Below the pieces are notes generated by a model. The model saw only the letters and a list, made by a program, of their open reading frames with translations, made no database searches and was not told where the DNA came from. DNA of 64,000 bases, taken from an uncultured Tidjanibacter sp. Lineage in GTDB: Bacteria > Bacteroidota > Bacteroidia > Bacteroidales > Rikenellaceae. A program made the position numbers and the translations under genes. The stretch is from contig CALVCL010000004.1 of the NCBI GenBank assembly GCA_944326085.1, positions 1 through 64,000 on the forward strand, written 5' to 3'. Shown piece after piece: positions 44,894-54,072 of the stretch; the first letter of the stretch is position 1; each line of letters opens with the position of its first letter.

Positions 44894-46069
44894 TCAGCGC
44901 TTGCCATTCAGCAACGGCAACAGCCTGACGAAGCAAAATACACACGCGGCAACGGCAAACGCACCGCCGACATACCCTATATCGGTCAATGACAAATAAG
45001 TACATACGGCCCCACCGGCCAATGCGCCGCATCCTATACCGAGATTGTATATTCCGGAAAACAGCGACATGGCTATTGCTGTGGCATGCGGAGCAGCCTT
45101 GATTGTCTCGGCCTGGAACGCAACATTGAATGATGTCATACCGATACCCCACAGCACGCAAACCAGCAACACCAGATATGGATTGATCGCTGCGATATGC
45201 AGCAACAGCAGGAACACCGCTACACCTGCAAGTGCCGTGCGGATAAAAGTATTCTGCTTTGTTGTATAGTAACGCGAAAACAACATGCTGCCCAATATAC
45301 CGGCAATACCGAAAGCCGTCAGAGTAAATGTTGTCCAGTCATCATTCATACCGGCTATCTGTATCATGAACGGCTCTATGTAGCTGTAAGCGGTGTAATG
45401 ACCCGTAACAATAACAAACGTCAGAATGTAAATACCGACGAGTACCGGATTTTTGAATATCGTCGGCAATTCCTTGACAGAAAACGAGCCGTCGGACGGC
45501 ACCTTTGGAAATACAAATGCGAGATACGCCAGGATTGCAGCGGAGAGTATCGCTATGCACAGAAACGACGCACGCCATCCCATATAGAGGCCTATTATGC
45601 GTCCCACAGGAAGTCCGGCAATCATCGCTATGGATGTACCCGCCACAATCATGCTCAAAGCAAGCGAAGTACGTCCTTCAGGCGCTATGCGCACAGCCAA
45701 AGGCGATGCTATAGACCAAAACACCGCATGTGCGCAGGCCACTCCCATGCGAGACAGCATCAACGCCGTATAGCTGTGCGACATTGCCGACAACACATGG
45801 CTGACTATAAAAAGGGTGACTGTACAGAACAACAACTTTCTGAACTCCATACCGGACACAAGCATCATCAGCGGTAGCGACAATAATGCCACTACCCACG
45901 CATAAACCGATATAAGCATGCCTGCCCTGGCTTCAGTTACATCAAGGTCGGCCGCTATACCAGACAGCAGGCCTATTGGCATGAATTCCGACATATTAAA
46001 CACGAACACGGCAAATGTCAATCCTATCAATGCCATCCAACGTTTCGATACAGAAGTTGTCATATTCAT
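44894..46069 (-). CDS. MFS exporter, SotB/sugar-efflux-like
   Basis: The 391-residue protein has 12 membrane helices. The motif A-like loop is VSGMEFRKLLFC, and the opening FNMSEFMPIGLLSGIAADL is typical of the DHA1 family members SotB, YdhP and related arabinose or drug exporters. WSIASPLAVRIAP and GLPVGRIIGLYMGWRASF also match. Substrate unknown. It converges with tamB at only 11 nt and carries a -7-like TATCTTTG 63 bp upstream of its start. Confidence 0.88.
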   Translation of the reverse strand: MNMTTSVSKRWMALIGLTFAVFVFNMSEFMPIGLLSGIAADLDVTEARAGMLISVYAWVVALLSLPLMMLVSGMEFRKLLFCTVTLFIVSHVLSAMSHSYTALMLSRMGVACAHAVFWSIASPLAVRIAPEGRTSLALSMIVAGTSIAMIAGLPVGRIIGLYMGWRASFLCIAILSAAILAYLAFVFPKVPSDGSFSVKELPTIFKNPVLVGIYILTFVIVTGHYTAYSYIEPFMIQIAGMNDDWTTFTLTAFGIAGILGSMLFSRYYTTKQNTFIRTALAGVAVFLLLLHIAAINPYLVLLVCVLWGIGMTSFNVAFQAETIKAAPHATAIAMSLFSGIYNLGIGCGALAGGAVCTYLSLTDIGYVGGAFAVAACVFCFVRLLPLLNGKR

Positions 46070-46132
46070 ATATTCACTCCAATTCCGGTTTAACCATCTG
46101 TCGGCAATATCACTTTATCCGACATAACGGCG

Positions 46133-46140
46133 CAAAGATA
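46133..46140 (-). promoter_or_regulatory. -7 box of the MFS exporter gene
   Basis: TATCTTTG on the minus strand, 63 bp before the start codon; no -33 element at the usual distance. Confidence 0.45.
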
Positions 46141-46231
46141 GCAACTGACATCCAAAATCGCTCCGTAAATATAAAGAACAGGCGGCAGTACATCATATGC
46201 ACTGCCGCCTATCACCAACCGATACTACAGG

Positions 46232-48226
46232 TTATTTCCATTCCGGAGAGAGAGGCTCTGAATAGATAAACCCTTCGGTCACTGCGCCACTGCCCGATGT
46301 AGACGAATTGGCATGCCAAACCATATCGAAGCATGAAGCTAAGAGGTATTGCACATCTACATCGACCATGTCATAACCGCATTCCGCACCTCCGAAATAG
46401 ACCATTCCGTCAGCATATGTGCCAATATACTGCGACAATACTATCATTTGAGAGGTCTCCGAATCAAAAGCCTGAGGTCTGATAATTACTTCTTTGCCGT
46501 TATACAGACCTGCGGCAGCACTGCCAAAATCAAAACATATATTGGTACCGTCGAATTTTGCTATAATCGTATCGTCGAATGTTCCAGGCTCTACCATATT
46601 TGCCAAACCGGATACCCTGTAAGTCTTGCCTACAACATCCTCCTCTACAGTTATATTGAAAGATATGTCAGAACCGGCCATGCTGTCAAGGCCTTCAGCC
46701 ATCCACGTGCCTATAAAACGCCTGTACTCTGCAGTGTCTTCGCCGGGTGTAATGGGCACATATACGGTATCAGTGGACACATGACTATAGCCGTTCTCGC
46801 CTTGCGCCATTGCAAAAGCATCCAATTCGATACCTTCGGGAATTTCTTCGACATTAAATGAATATGTATTGGTCCCTGCTACATCCACACTAGGCATCAT
46901 AGTCAACTGACCGGCAATCTGTTCCTCACTTAAACCATCGAGTATACCTCCTGCCCAAACTCCTGAATAAAGTTTGGTGGCATTGCCGGAAATGTTAACT
47001 GTCACATTGGCCACCCCATCAATTACATCAATGGTGGTCGTCACATTCAAGGTTTCGTCTATCGTCCACGACGGAGTCATAAAGTCATATCGGACCACAT
47101 TGCCGACAGGCTGCCCACCATTCAAGGCCAGTGCCACAATTGACATATAGGTATCGGGAATTGCAGCCAGTTTCAAAGCAAAATTTCCTTCATTAGGGGA
47201 ACCGTATTCCAGAAGTGCCTGAACAGGGTCACCTGTCTGAGCAAAAAAAGCATCAATATTTTCCTTTGAGTCATGAATGAATACAAAACTGTCCGCCTCT
47301 TGATTGCCCGTCAGTTCGAAGGCCACAGAAGTCCAGAAGCAATCTGAATGCTCCTCATCAACATTGATTGCAAGAGCAGGACCGACAACATTGTCAAACA
47401 CAAGACCCTCAACAGGTGTCACCACAGACCTTTCTACCGTAACCGCTTCCGTTGCAGTCCGCGTAACCGTATTGCCTTCAGTATCAGTCATGGTTACATT
47501 CAGGTCCTCGTAAGTGCCCGGCATAAGGACACAATATACCGATACGGGCGTACTTTCTGACAACGGAGCATTTATACCTGTTACAGTCACTGCAGCACTC
47601 GGCTCGTCAACGACATCAACAATATTCATGGAAGACGGTTCAACGGCTACCTGCATTATACCGGCCATAACCTTGTCGCCGCACGAAACCCGAAGTTCAG
47701 CCAAAGTTCCCGTACCGGTTATCTGAAACTCCACAAGACCGCATACGTTACGGAACATTATGTCGTTGCCCTGCGCCGGCTCATAATATGCAAGCATGGG
47801 ATTATAGCGTGATGCAAACGAAGCATCCATGAAGGGCTGTACAGGTTCGAGTTTGATACCTACAACATTATTCTCCCCATTTCCATAGAACGGATAGCAA
47901 TTCATGCCATACAAGCCTATCAGCACATCTCCTGCGGGCATAACGCCCTCAAACGATGCCACGCTGCTGCCTGCGCCGGATACGAGATCGAATCTACTAT
48001 AGTTTTCGCCCGACATATCGGCAGTATTGTTAAGCTCGATATAATCCCCCTCACTCCACAATACGGCACCATCGTTACCGAGACTTGTACGGGTCAGAAC
48101 TCCTGTCGAAGCCTCAATCGTCACCTTCTGCGGTGGAGGCACCTGTTGTCCTTCGTTCTGACATGCAATTGCAGAAAATGCAACCGCAACCAACGGGAGC
48201 AACATTTTAATACTAACTCTTCTCAT
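46232..48226 (-). CDS. Fimbrillin-like surface lipoprotein
   Basis: The 664-residue protein has a signal peptide that ends in a lipobox-like FSAIAC (Cys 22), so it is probably lipid-anchored. Residues about 30-290 resemble Bacteroidales fimbrillin-like N-terminal domains: TGVLTRTSLGNDGAVLWSEG, an RF..VSG segment and a series of beta-sandwich strands. The remaining part has further beta-rich regions, with IDVIDGVANVTVNISG and a YRRFIGTWMAEGLD segment like lipocalin-type or DUF4361-like starts; I cannot name this domain. It is rich in Asp/Glu and poor in Lys. No partner fimbriae genes lie nearby. The upstream region has only a poor -7 match (TATCTTTA). Confidence 0.7.
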   Translation of the reverse strand: MRRVSIKMLLPLVAVAFSAIACQNEGQQVPPPQKVTIEASTGVLTRTSLGNDGAVLWSEGDYIELNNTADMSGENYSRFDLVSGAGSSVASFEGVMPAGDVLIGLYGMNCYPFYGNGENNVVGIKLEPVQPFMDASFASRYNPMLAYYEPAQGNDIMFRNVCGLVEFQITGTGTLAELRVSCGDKVMAGIMQVAVEPSSMNIVDVVDEPSAAVTVTGINAPLSESTPVSVYCVLMPGTYEDLNVTMTDTEGNTVTRTATEAVTVERSVVTPVEGLVFDNVVGPALAINVDEEHSDCFWTSVAFELTGNQEADSFVFIHDSKENIDAFFAQTGDPVQALLEYGSPNEGNFALKLAAIPDTYMSIVALALNGGQPVGNVVRYDFMTPSWTIDETLNVTTTIDVIDGVANVTVNISGNATKLYSGVWAGGILDGLSEEQIAGQLTMMPSVDVAGTNTYSFNVEEIPEGIELDAFAMAQGENGYSHVSTDTVYVPITPGEDTAEYRRFIGTWMAEGLDSMAGSDISFNITVEEDVVGKTYRVSGLANMVEPGTFDDTIIAKFDGTNICFDFGSAAAGLYNGKEVIIRPQAFDSETSQMIVLSQYIGTYADGMVYFGGAECGYDMVDVDVQYLLASCFDMVWHANSSTSGSGAVTEGFIYSEPLSPEWK

Positions 48227-48433
48227 AGATTTAAAGGTTTATGTTAAACATTATTCCTAAAGGCCTATTAGGTTTTGCCTAAAGATACACATAAATTTAA
48301 ACAATTGCAATAATATATATTATAACAGATATTTTTTCATAAACATTCAGCACACCTTACCCGACGCACCCATATACCGACACGATGCAATGACAATTCC
48401 TGCGGTAGGACAAAACATCGAGAAACACAAAAA

Positions 48434-48464
48434 AATACCGGACAGGTTTGGCCTGTCCGGTATT
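48434..48464 (-). terminator. Intrinsic terminator of tnaA
   Basis: Perfect 13-bp arms AATACCGGACAGG/CCTGTCCGGTATT with a 5-nt loop, followed on the minus strand by a T-run. Confidence 0.92.
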
Positions 48465-48486
48465 CCGATAATTAAATCTAAACCTA

Positions 48487-49866
48487 TTATTTCTGAATAG
48501 GCCTGAGTTTCACTGTGAAGTGACGCATGAGCGGCGCTTCCCAAACAATTTCCACACCGTGGTTAATCTGCTCCCTGCGGTCGAATACATTCTTGAGTGC
48601 TACCGCAATCACATCCATGTGGTTATTGGTGTATACACGGCGCGGGATAGCCAGACGAAGCAGGTCAAGACCACCGAAACGGTTCTGACGGGTTACCGGG
48701 TCACGGTCTGCAAGTATGTAGCCGATTTCGCAACCACGGATACCTGCTTCGAGGTAAAGTTCTACGGTCAGGGTCTGAGCAGGAAACTCTTCCTTCGGAA
48801 CATTGGTAAGTATCTTGGAGGCGTCAACGAAGATAGCGTGACCACCTGCAGGACGCTGGTAAGGTATACCGAATTCGTCGAGACGCTTTGCGAGGTATTC
48901 TACCTGTTTGATACGTGTTTCGAGGTTGTCGAACTCGGTGTTCTCGTCAAGACCGATTGCAAGGGCGTTCATGTCACGGCCGTTCATACCTCCGTAAGTG
49001 AGGTAACCTTCGAACTGTACGCAGTAACCCTTTGCACCCTCGTACCAGTCTTCCCTGCGGGTAGCGATGAAACCGCCCATATTCACTATGGCGTCCTTCT
49101 TGGCACTCATGGTCATACCGTCTGCAAGGTCGAACATTTCTCGAACGATTTCCTTGATTGTCTTATTCTCGTACCCTTTCTCGCGTGTCTTGATGAAGTA
49201 TGCGTTCTCGGCAAAACGTGCAGAGTCAAACAACACGGGTTTTTTGTACTTGTCAGCTATTGCACGAACTTCACGCAGGTTCTGCATCGATACAGGCTGA
49301 CCACCGGCGGTATTGTTTGTAATGGTAACGATAATGAACGGTATCTTGTCAGCGTGTTCTGCAAGAGCCTTCTCGAGTTTCTTCGGGTCAACGTTACCCT
49401 TGAACGGTATTTCGAGCTGGGTATCCTTCGCTTCGTCTATTGTGCAGTCGAGTGCGATAGCGTGACGGCCCTCGATGTGACCCTTGGTAGTATCGAAATG
49501 CGAGTTGCCGGGAACGATGTCACCTTCCTTAACAAGGTAGGAGAACAATACGTTTTCAGCAGCACGACCCTGGTGGGTCGGGATAACGTATTCGAAACCG
49601 GTCAGCTTGGTAATCATCTCCTTGAGCTTGAAGAAAGATGTGGCACCGGCATAGCTTTCATCGCCGAGCATCATTCCTGCCCACTGGCGGTCACTCATTG
49701 CACCCGTACCGGAATCGGTAATAAGGTCGATGTAAACCTGCTCTGCCTTGAGCTGAAATACATTGTAATTGGCTTCCTTAATCCACTGTTCACGTTCCTC
49801 ACGGGTACTCTTGCGGATAGGCTCAACCATTTTGATTTTCCAAGATTCTGCGAATGGTAATTCCAT
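48487..49866 (-). CDS. tnaA: Tryptophanase
   Basis: The 459-residue PLP enzyme of the beta-eliminating lyase family splits L-tryptophan into indole, pyruvate and ammonia. The PLP lysine is in MTMSAKKDAIVNMGG. The substrate-binding THQGRAAE, ITNNTAGGQPVSM and FDSARFAENAYF segments and the C-terminal LRLAIPRRVYTNNHMD are as in known tryptophanases. No upstream tnaC-like leader peptide or permease gene was seen. It is divergent from L-serine dehydratase, which also yields pyruvate and ammonia. Tyrosine phenol-lyase is the nearest alternative, but overall similarity to tryptophanase is stronger. Confidence 0.92.
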   Translation of the reverse strand: MELPFAESWKIKMVEPIRKSTREEREQWIKEANYNVFQLKAEQVYIDLITDSGTGAMSDRQWAGMMLGDESYAGATSFFKLKEMITKLTGFEYVIPTHQGRAAENVLFSYLVKEGDIVPGNSHFDTTKGHIEGRHAIALDCTIDEAKDTQLEIPFKGNVDPKKLEKALAEHADKIPFIIVTITNNTAGGQPVSMQNLREVRAIADKYKKPVLFDSARFAENAYFIKTREKGYENKTIKEIVREMFDLADGMTMSAKKDAIVNMGGFIATRREDWYEGAKGYCVQFEGYLTYGGMNGRDMNALAIGLDENTEFDNLETRIKQVEYLAKRLDEFGIPYQRPAGGHAIFVDASKILTNVPKEEFPAQTLTVELYLEAGIRGCEIGYILADRDPVTRQNRFGGLDLLRLAIPRRVYTNNHMDVIAVALKNVFDRREQINHGVEIVWEAPLMRHFTVKLRPIQK

Positions 49867-50136
49867 AATTTTTACTTGTTATATGAGTTCGTATGTTGCT
49901 GTATAATAAAAATTTAAAACAACTTGACAAATTTGCAAATTTTTTTTCAGCAATACAAGAGGACAACCAAAAATAATAATACCGGAACAGTCTGTCTGCT
50001 TTACCATTGTACCGTATGTTGAAAAATACGCATCGCACAGCAACATGTATAAAAAAACAGAGTTGACAATATAAAATCGACATTCAGTTACACCATAAAA
50101 CACGTTTCATATAATGTCATGCATCGGAAAACAGTT

Positions 50137-50144
50137 TATCTTTG
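50137..50144 (+). promoter_or_regulatory. -7 box of the L-serine dehydratase gene
   Basis: TATCTTTG lies 26 bp before the chosen ATG and inside a longer in-frame extension of the gene, arguing for the shorter start. No clear -33 element. Confidence 0.55.
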
Positions 50145-50170
50145 TTCCCGAAACGCCACAAACTGACAGC

Positions 50171-51385
50171 ATGGAATCGATAAGAGAACTTTTCAAAATA
50201 TGCAATGGTCCTTCGAGCAGCCACACCGTAGGTCCTAAAAAAGCCGCCGAACAATTTTTGGCACGTCACACCGATGCCGACAGGTTCAGGGTGACACTCT
50301 ACGGTGCATTGGCAGCTACCGGCAAAGGTCACCTTACCGATACGGCCATACTGTCTGTACTACAGCCCGTAGCCCCGGCCGAAATAGTATGGAAACCTGA
50401 TGTGGTACTTCCGTTCCACCCGAATGGTATGCTGTTCGAAGCCTTCCGCAACGGCAAAGCGGAAGAAAAATGGACAATATTCAGCGTAGGTGGAGGAGCA
50501 TTGGCCAACGAAACGACAGAACAGACCAAGCCAACGGACATCTACCCCCTCACCACCATAGCAGAGATACAGAAATGGTGCTATGACGAAGGCAAAACCT
50601 TTTGGGAATATGTGGAAGACTACGAAGGCACGGATATATGGGATTACCTTGCCGAGATATGGGACTCCATGTGCAAGACAATAGAACGCGGCATAAACAA
50701 CGAAGGCGTCCTGCCAGGCGGCCTTAAAGTGCGTCGCAAGGCAAGCACATACATGGTAAAAGCCAAAAGCTACAACGATTCCTTGAGCAGCCGTGCCAAA
50801 CTGTATGCCTACGCTCTGGCCACTTCGGAAGAGAATGCTGCAGGAGGAATAGTGGTAACGGCTCCGACGTGCGGCTCCAGTGGAGTAGTTCCGGCAGTAC
50901 TATACCACATAGCCACAAGCCGCCACACACTACCCATACGCGTACTGCATGCTCTTGCCACGGCCGGGCTGTTCGGCAACATTGCCAAAGCCAACGCATC
51001 AATATCGGGTGCAGAGGTCGGCTGTCAGGGCGAGGTCGGAGTTGCATGTGCAATGGCGGCAGCCGCTGCCTGCCAATTGTTTGGAGGAACCCCGTCACAA
51101 ATAGAATACGCAGCCGAAATGGCTCTTGAACATTTCCTCGGACTTACATGCGACCCCGTATGCGGACTTGTACAGATACCTTGTATCGAGCGCAATGCCG
51201 TAGCTGCGGCACGTGCTTTGGATGCCAACCTTTACGCAGCCATGTCGGACGGCACCCATATGGTAAACTACGACAAGGTAGTAAAGGTTATGAACGAAAC
51301 CGGTCTTGACATGCCAAGCCTCTACCGTGAAACAGCCGAAGGCGGCCTGGCAAAGAACTACTCGAAATACAGTCTCAAGAAATAA
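50171..51385 (+). CDS. sdaA: Iron-sulfur L-serine dehydratase, fused beta-alpha form
   Basis: The 404-residue protein begins MESIRELFKICNGPSSSHTVGP, the typical beta-domain start with the SSSHT loop. The alpha domain follows, with APTCGSSGVVPA and the cluster cysteines in the CDPVCGLVQIPC region. The enzyme holds an oxygen-sensitive [4Fe-4S] cluster and turns L-serine into pyruvate and ammonia. The single-chain type is common in gut Bacteroidales. Divergent from tnaA across about 300 nt. An in-frame ATG 19 codons earlier lies upstream of the likely promoter and is rejected. Confidence 0.94.
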   Translation: MESIRELFKICNGPSSSHTVGPKKAAEQFLARHTDADRFRVTLYGALAATGKGHLTDTAILSVLQPVAPAEIVWKPDVVLPFHPNGMLFEAFRNGKAEEKWTIFSVGGGALANETTEQTKPTDIYPLTTIAEIQKWCYDEGKTFWEYVEDYEGTDIWDYLAEIWDSMCKTIERGINNEGVLPGGLKVRRKASTYMVKAKSYNDSLSSRAKLYAYALATSEENAAGGIVVTAPTCGSSGVVPAVLYHIATSRHTLPIRVLHALATAGLFGNIAKANASISGAEVGCQGEVGVACAMAAAAACQLFGGTPSQIEYAAEMALEHFLGLTCDPVCGLVQIPCIERNAVAAARALDANLYAAMSDGTHMVNYDKVVKVMNETGLDMPSLYRETAEGGLAKNYSKYSLKK

Positions 51386-51406
51386 CGGCATTGCATAAAC
51401 GTCAAA

Positions 51407-51437
51407 CGGGGCGGCCACCTTTACGGTAGCCGCCCCG
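51407..51437. terminator. Terminator between L-serine dehydratase and ferritin genes
   Basis: Perfect 9-bp arms CGGGGCGGC/GCCGCCCCG around a 13-nt loop that can add a 3-bp ACC/GGT pairing. It lies between convergent genes. Confidence 0.8.
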
Positions 51438-51466
51438 CTTCGTTCAGTCAATCAAAAGCGATCGGA

Positions 51467-51952
51467 TTACTCCCTCTTGCCGAGTTCGTGGTCGATGCAC
51501 CACATACCGTGAACGCCATAAGCATTGAATTTGTCGAGAATTGCCTGAGCATTCTTCTCTTCCTCAACCTGTTCGTTAATGAACCACCTGAGGAACTCCT
51601 GAGTAGCCTTATCGTTTTCGGCAATAGCGAGGTCCATAAGTTTGTCGATAAGCTCCGACACATAGCATTCGTGGTTGTAAACCTGCTCGAACACAGCCTT
51701 CGGTTCTGCCCATTCTGTCGGCACTGCATCAATAGCACTTATCTTCATGTCACCGCCACGGTCCACACCGTACTCAATAAGCTTGTGGGCGTGCTCAAGT
51801 TCTTCTTCAGCCTGCTTGTTCATCCAGTTTGCGCATCCCGGAAGACCTGCCTTCTGGAAATAGATTGCCATGGAGGCATACAGATTGGAAGACCACATTT
51901 CGGCCTTTATCTGTTCATTGAACGCATCGGTAAGTTTCTTTGTGAATTTCAT
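51467..51952 (-). CDS. ftnA: Ferritin
   Basis: The 161-residue protein from the ATG giving MKFTKKLTDAFNEQIKAEMWSSNLYASMA is a four-helix bundle ferritin. Ferroxidase ligands are visible: Glu in NEQIKAE, EEELEHAHK (EExxH), and E/Q residues in EFLRWFINEQVEEEKN. It stores iron as a 24-mer without heme. The longer frame upstream adds 15 residues not found in the family. It is flanked by a strong terminator on the 3' side; no good -7 match was seen upstream. Confidence 0.95.
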   Translation of the reverse strand: MKFTKKLTDAFNEQIKAEMWSSNLYASMAIYFQKAGLPGCANWMNKQAEEELEHAHKLIEYGVDRGGDMKISAIDAVPTEWAEPKAVFEQVYNHECYVSELIDKLMDLAIAENDKATQEFLRWFINEQVEEEKNAQAILDKFNAYGVHGMWCIDHELGKRE

Positions 51953-52113
51953 AGCTGTAAATATTTTAGGATTAATCTCTTTTCTTTTTTCTGCCATTCC
52001 TCAAATGACATAGTCAATAAAGCAAAAAGCATTCCAACTACATCTTTGCGACAAAACATCTCGCTTGCAGCTGACACATGGCAGGATATGTGACAATACG
52101 ACAAGCATGACTG

Positions 52114-53040
52114 TCATTTTTTGGTTTTATGTCCACCCAACGGGTGATGTTCGTTAAGAGCCTTGTAAAGATGTCCAGTATCGAGATGAGTATATATTTC
52201 CGTAGTTGCAATGGAAGCATGCCCCAGCAATTCTTGCGTCTGACGTACATTTGCCCCACCCTGCAACAAATGCGTGGCAAAACTGTGCCTGAACGTATGA
52301 GGACTTATCTCGCGACCTATGCCAGCCATTGCGGCAGCATCCTTCACCACATTAAATACCATTACACGCGACAGAGGTCTGCCACGGCGGTTAAGGAAAA
52401 CAATATCCGCCGACTTTTCATCAGCCGGTTTTTCACGATACTCCTGTAAATATGTCTTAACCAGATGTATGCACTGCCCGCTGACAGGCACAAGGCGCTG
52501 TTTGCTGCCTTTGCCTGTGACACGAATGAAACCATCGTCAAAGAACAGATCCGATATGCGCAGCGATGTCAATTCCGATACTCGCAGGCCGCAACTGTAA
52601 AGCATCTCTATCATGGTTCTGTTACGGTATCCCTGCGGCGCAGAAAGGTCTATAGCAGCAAGTATGGTATCCACCTCCTCGACAGTCAGCGTTTCCGGCA
52701 GATAATGTCCCATTTTGGGGTGGTCGATAAACTCCAATGGAGAGGCTGTTATGACACCTGTAAGCAACAGATAATCGTAAAATCCGGAAATGCCGCTTAA
52801 CATTCTGTTTTGCGACGTACCTGCCATGCCATCGGAAAACAGCATGTTCATGAATGCCTCGACAATCTGCGCATCCACTTCCTGCGGCGAAATACCGTAA
52901 CGTTCCATGACGAAACGGCGGAACGATGCCACATCTCGCATATATGCCTCAACGGTATTGGCTGCCAACCCGCGCTCCAATTTTATGTACTTAACATACC
53001 TGTCAGTGCATACATCCCATTCGTGTTCCGCTGATGCCAT
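52114..53040 (-). CDS. xerD: Tyrosine recombinase XerD-like
   Basis: The 308-residue protein from MASAEHEWD has the SAM-like N-terminal domain (YIKLERGLAANTVEAYMRDV) and a full tyrosine recombinase catalytic set. These are Arg in CGLRVSEL, Lys in GKGSKQR, HxxR in PHTFRHSFATH, His in LLGHASI, and the nucleophile Tyr in TEIYTHLD. With XerC it resolves chromosome dimers at dif. A lone chromosomal copy with core neighbours and no phage genes argues for the housekeeping enzyme, not an integrase. Divergent from prmA; an upstream in-frame extension would overlap prmA regulatory DNA. Confidence 0.93.
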   Translation of the reverse strand: MASAEHEWDVCTDRYVKYIKLERGLAANTVEAYMRDVASFRRFVMERYGISPQEVDAQIVEAFMNMLFSDGMAGTSQNRMLSGISGFYDYLLLTGVITASPLEFIDHPKMGHYLPETLTVEEVDTILAAIDLSAPQGYRNRTMIEMLYSCGLRVSELTSLRISDLFFDDGFIRVTGKGSKQRLVPVSGQCIHLVKTYLQEYREKPADEKSADIVFLNRRGRPLSRVMVFNVVKDAAAMAGIGREISPHTFRHSFATHLLQGGANVRQTQELLGHASIATTEIYTHLDTGHLYKALNEHHPLGGHKTKK

Positions 53041-53062
53041 AACAATTATACCTAAAAAACAG

Positions 53063-53070
53063 TATCTTTG
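53063..53070 (+). promoter_or_regulatory. -7 box of prmA
   Basis: TATCTTTG 32 bp before the prmA start codon in the xerD/prmA divergent gap; no clear -33 partner. Confidence 0.5.
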
Positions 53071-53102
53071 ATGCGATGCTAAGATAGTCAATTTTCATCA
53101 CC

Positions 53103-53930
53103 ATGGATTACGTAGAACTTAATATTCCTGTCGCAAATACCGAACAGAGCGGTATAGTGATTGCCTATCTCTCCGATTTCCCGTTCGAAAGTTTCTCGGA
53201 AGATAACGATACCCTTAAGGCGTATATTCCCAAAAATGCTCTTTACGACTGCAAGGACAAAGTCGATGCGCTGCTAACAGATATGGGCATCACTGGCACT
53301 GCATACATCGAAATAGAGACACAGAATTGGAATGCATTGTGGGAATCCAATTTCACTCCGGTAGAAGTTGACAGTGTATGTACAATACGTGCCCCCTTCT
53401 CACCCGCTCCGCTATCCGGGCTCGACATAGTAATTATGCCAAAGATGTCATTCGGCACAGGTCACCATGCTACTACATGGCTCATGACGGCCGAAATCAT
53501 GAAATGTGACATGAACGGCATGAATGGTCTAGACATGGGCAGCGGAACAGGCGTACTGGCAATAGTTGCAGTAAAGCGCGGTGCAAAACATGTCGATGCT
53601 GTCGATATTGACGATTGGGCATACGAAAACTGCTGTGAAAACATCGCCGCAAACAATGTTGCCGACAGCATCACTCCAATGCTCGGCGATGCATCCGCAA
53701 TAGAAGGCAAACACTACGACTTTATTTTGGCCAATATCAATCGCAATATACTTCTCGCTGATATGGCACGCTACGCGGCGACACTGCGCAGTGGCGGCAA
53801 ACTTTTCATGAGCGGCTTCCTCGAGCGCGATATAGAAACCCTTACGGCAAAAGCGGCCGAACTTGGTTTCGACGCTGTCAACACACGTCTCAAGGACGGT
53901 TGGGCGGTGTTGGTATGCCGCAAGCGCTGA
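53103..53930 (+). CDS. prmA: Ribosomal protein L11 methyltransferase
   Basis: The 275-residue protein has the PrmA layout: an N-terminal substrate domain ending in WNALWESNFTPVEV, the hinge IVIMPKMSFGTGHHATTWL, and the class I AdoMet fold with LDMGSGTGVLAI and DIDDWAYENC. The catalytic-site loop LANINRNILL completes it. It trimethylates L11. Length is near the usual 290. It stands alone in front of nadB, with its own -7 box. Confidence 0.95.
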   Translation: MDYVELNIPVANTEQSGIVIAYLSDFPFESFSEDNDTLKAYIPKNALYDCKDKVDALLTDMGITGTAYIEIETQNWNALWESNFTPVEVDSVCTIRAPFSPAPLSGLDIVIMPKMSFGTGHHATTWLMTAEIMKCDMNGMNGLDMGSGTGVLAIVAVKRGAKHVDAVDIDDWAYENCCENIAANNVADSITPMLGDASAIEGKHYDFILANINRNILLADMARYAATLRSGGKLFMSGFLERDIETLTAKAAELGFDAVNTRLKDGWAVLVCRKR

Positions 53931-54009
53931 TACGGTCACGTATCGGGACATGTTTGTCTAGACACACTGTCATTAACATTTCCAACATGGTATTTGTCGG
54001 CTAATTTTA

Positions 54010-54017
54010 TAATTTTG
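54010..54017 (+). promoter_or_regulatory. -7-like box of nadB
   Basis: TAATTTTG 55 bp before the nadB start; a TTTG upstream is only 13 nt away, so the -33 match is poor. Confidence 0.4.
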
Positions 54018-54072
54018 CACATCGCCATGCACCGGCAAAGACAGGCGCAGGCGCAAAACAGAATTAGGTAAA

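Noticed and set aside
48520..49860. Long open frame (446 codons) on the plus strand opposite tnaA
   Set aside because: It mirrors a highly conserved tryptophanase gene; its product is Cys/Val/Thr-rich without any known motif, as expected for an antisense frame of a codon-biased gene.
50114..50170. N-terminal extension of L-serine dehydratase
   Set aside because: A -7 box lies inside it and the family begins at the second Met.
52114..53040. XerD-like gene as an element integrase
   Set aside because: Length, motif set and core-gene neighbours fit the housekeeping recombinase; no attachment repeats or mobile genes are adjacent.
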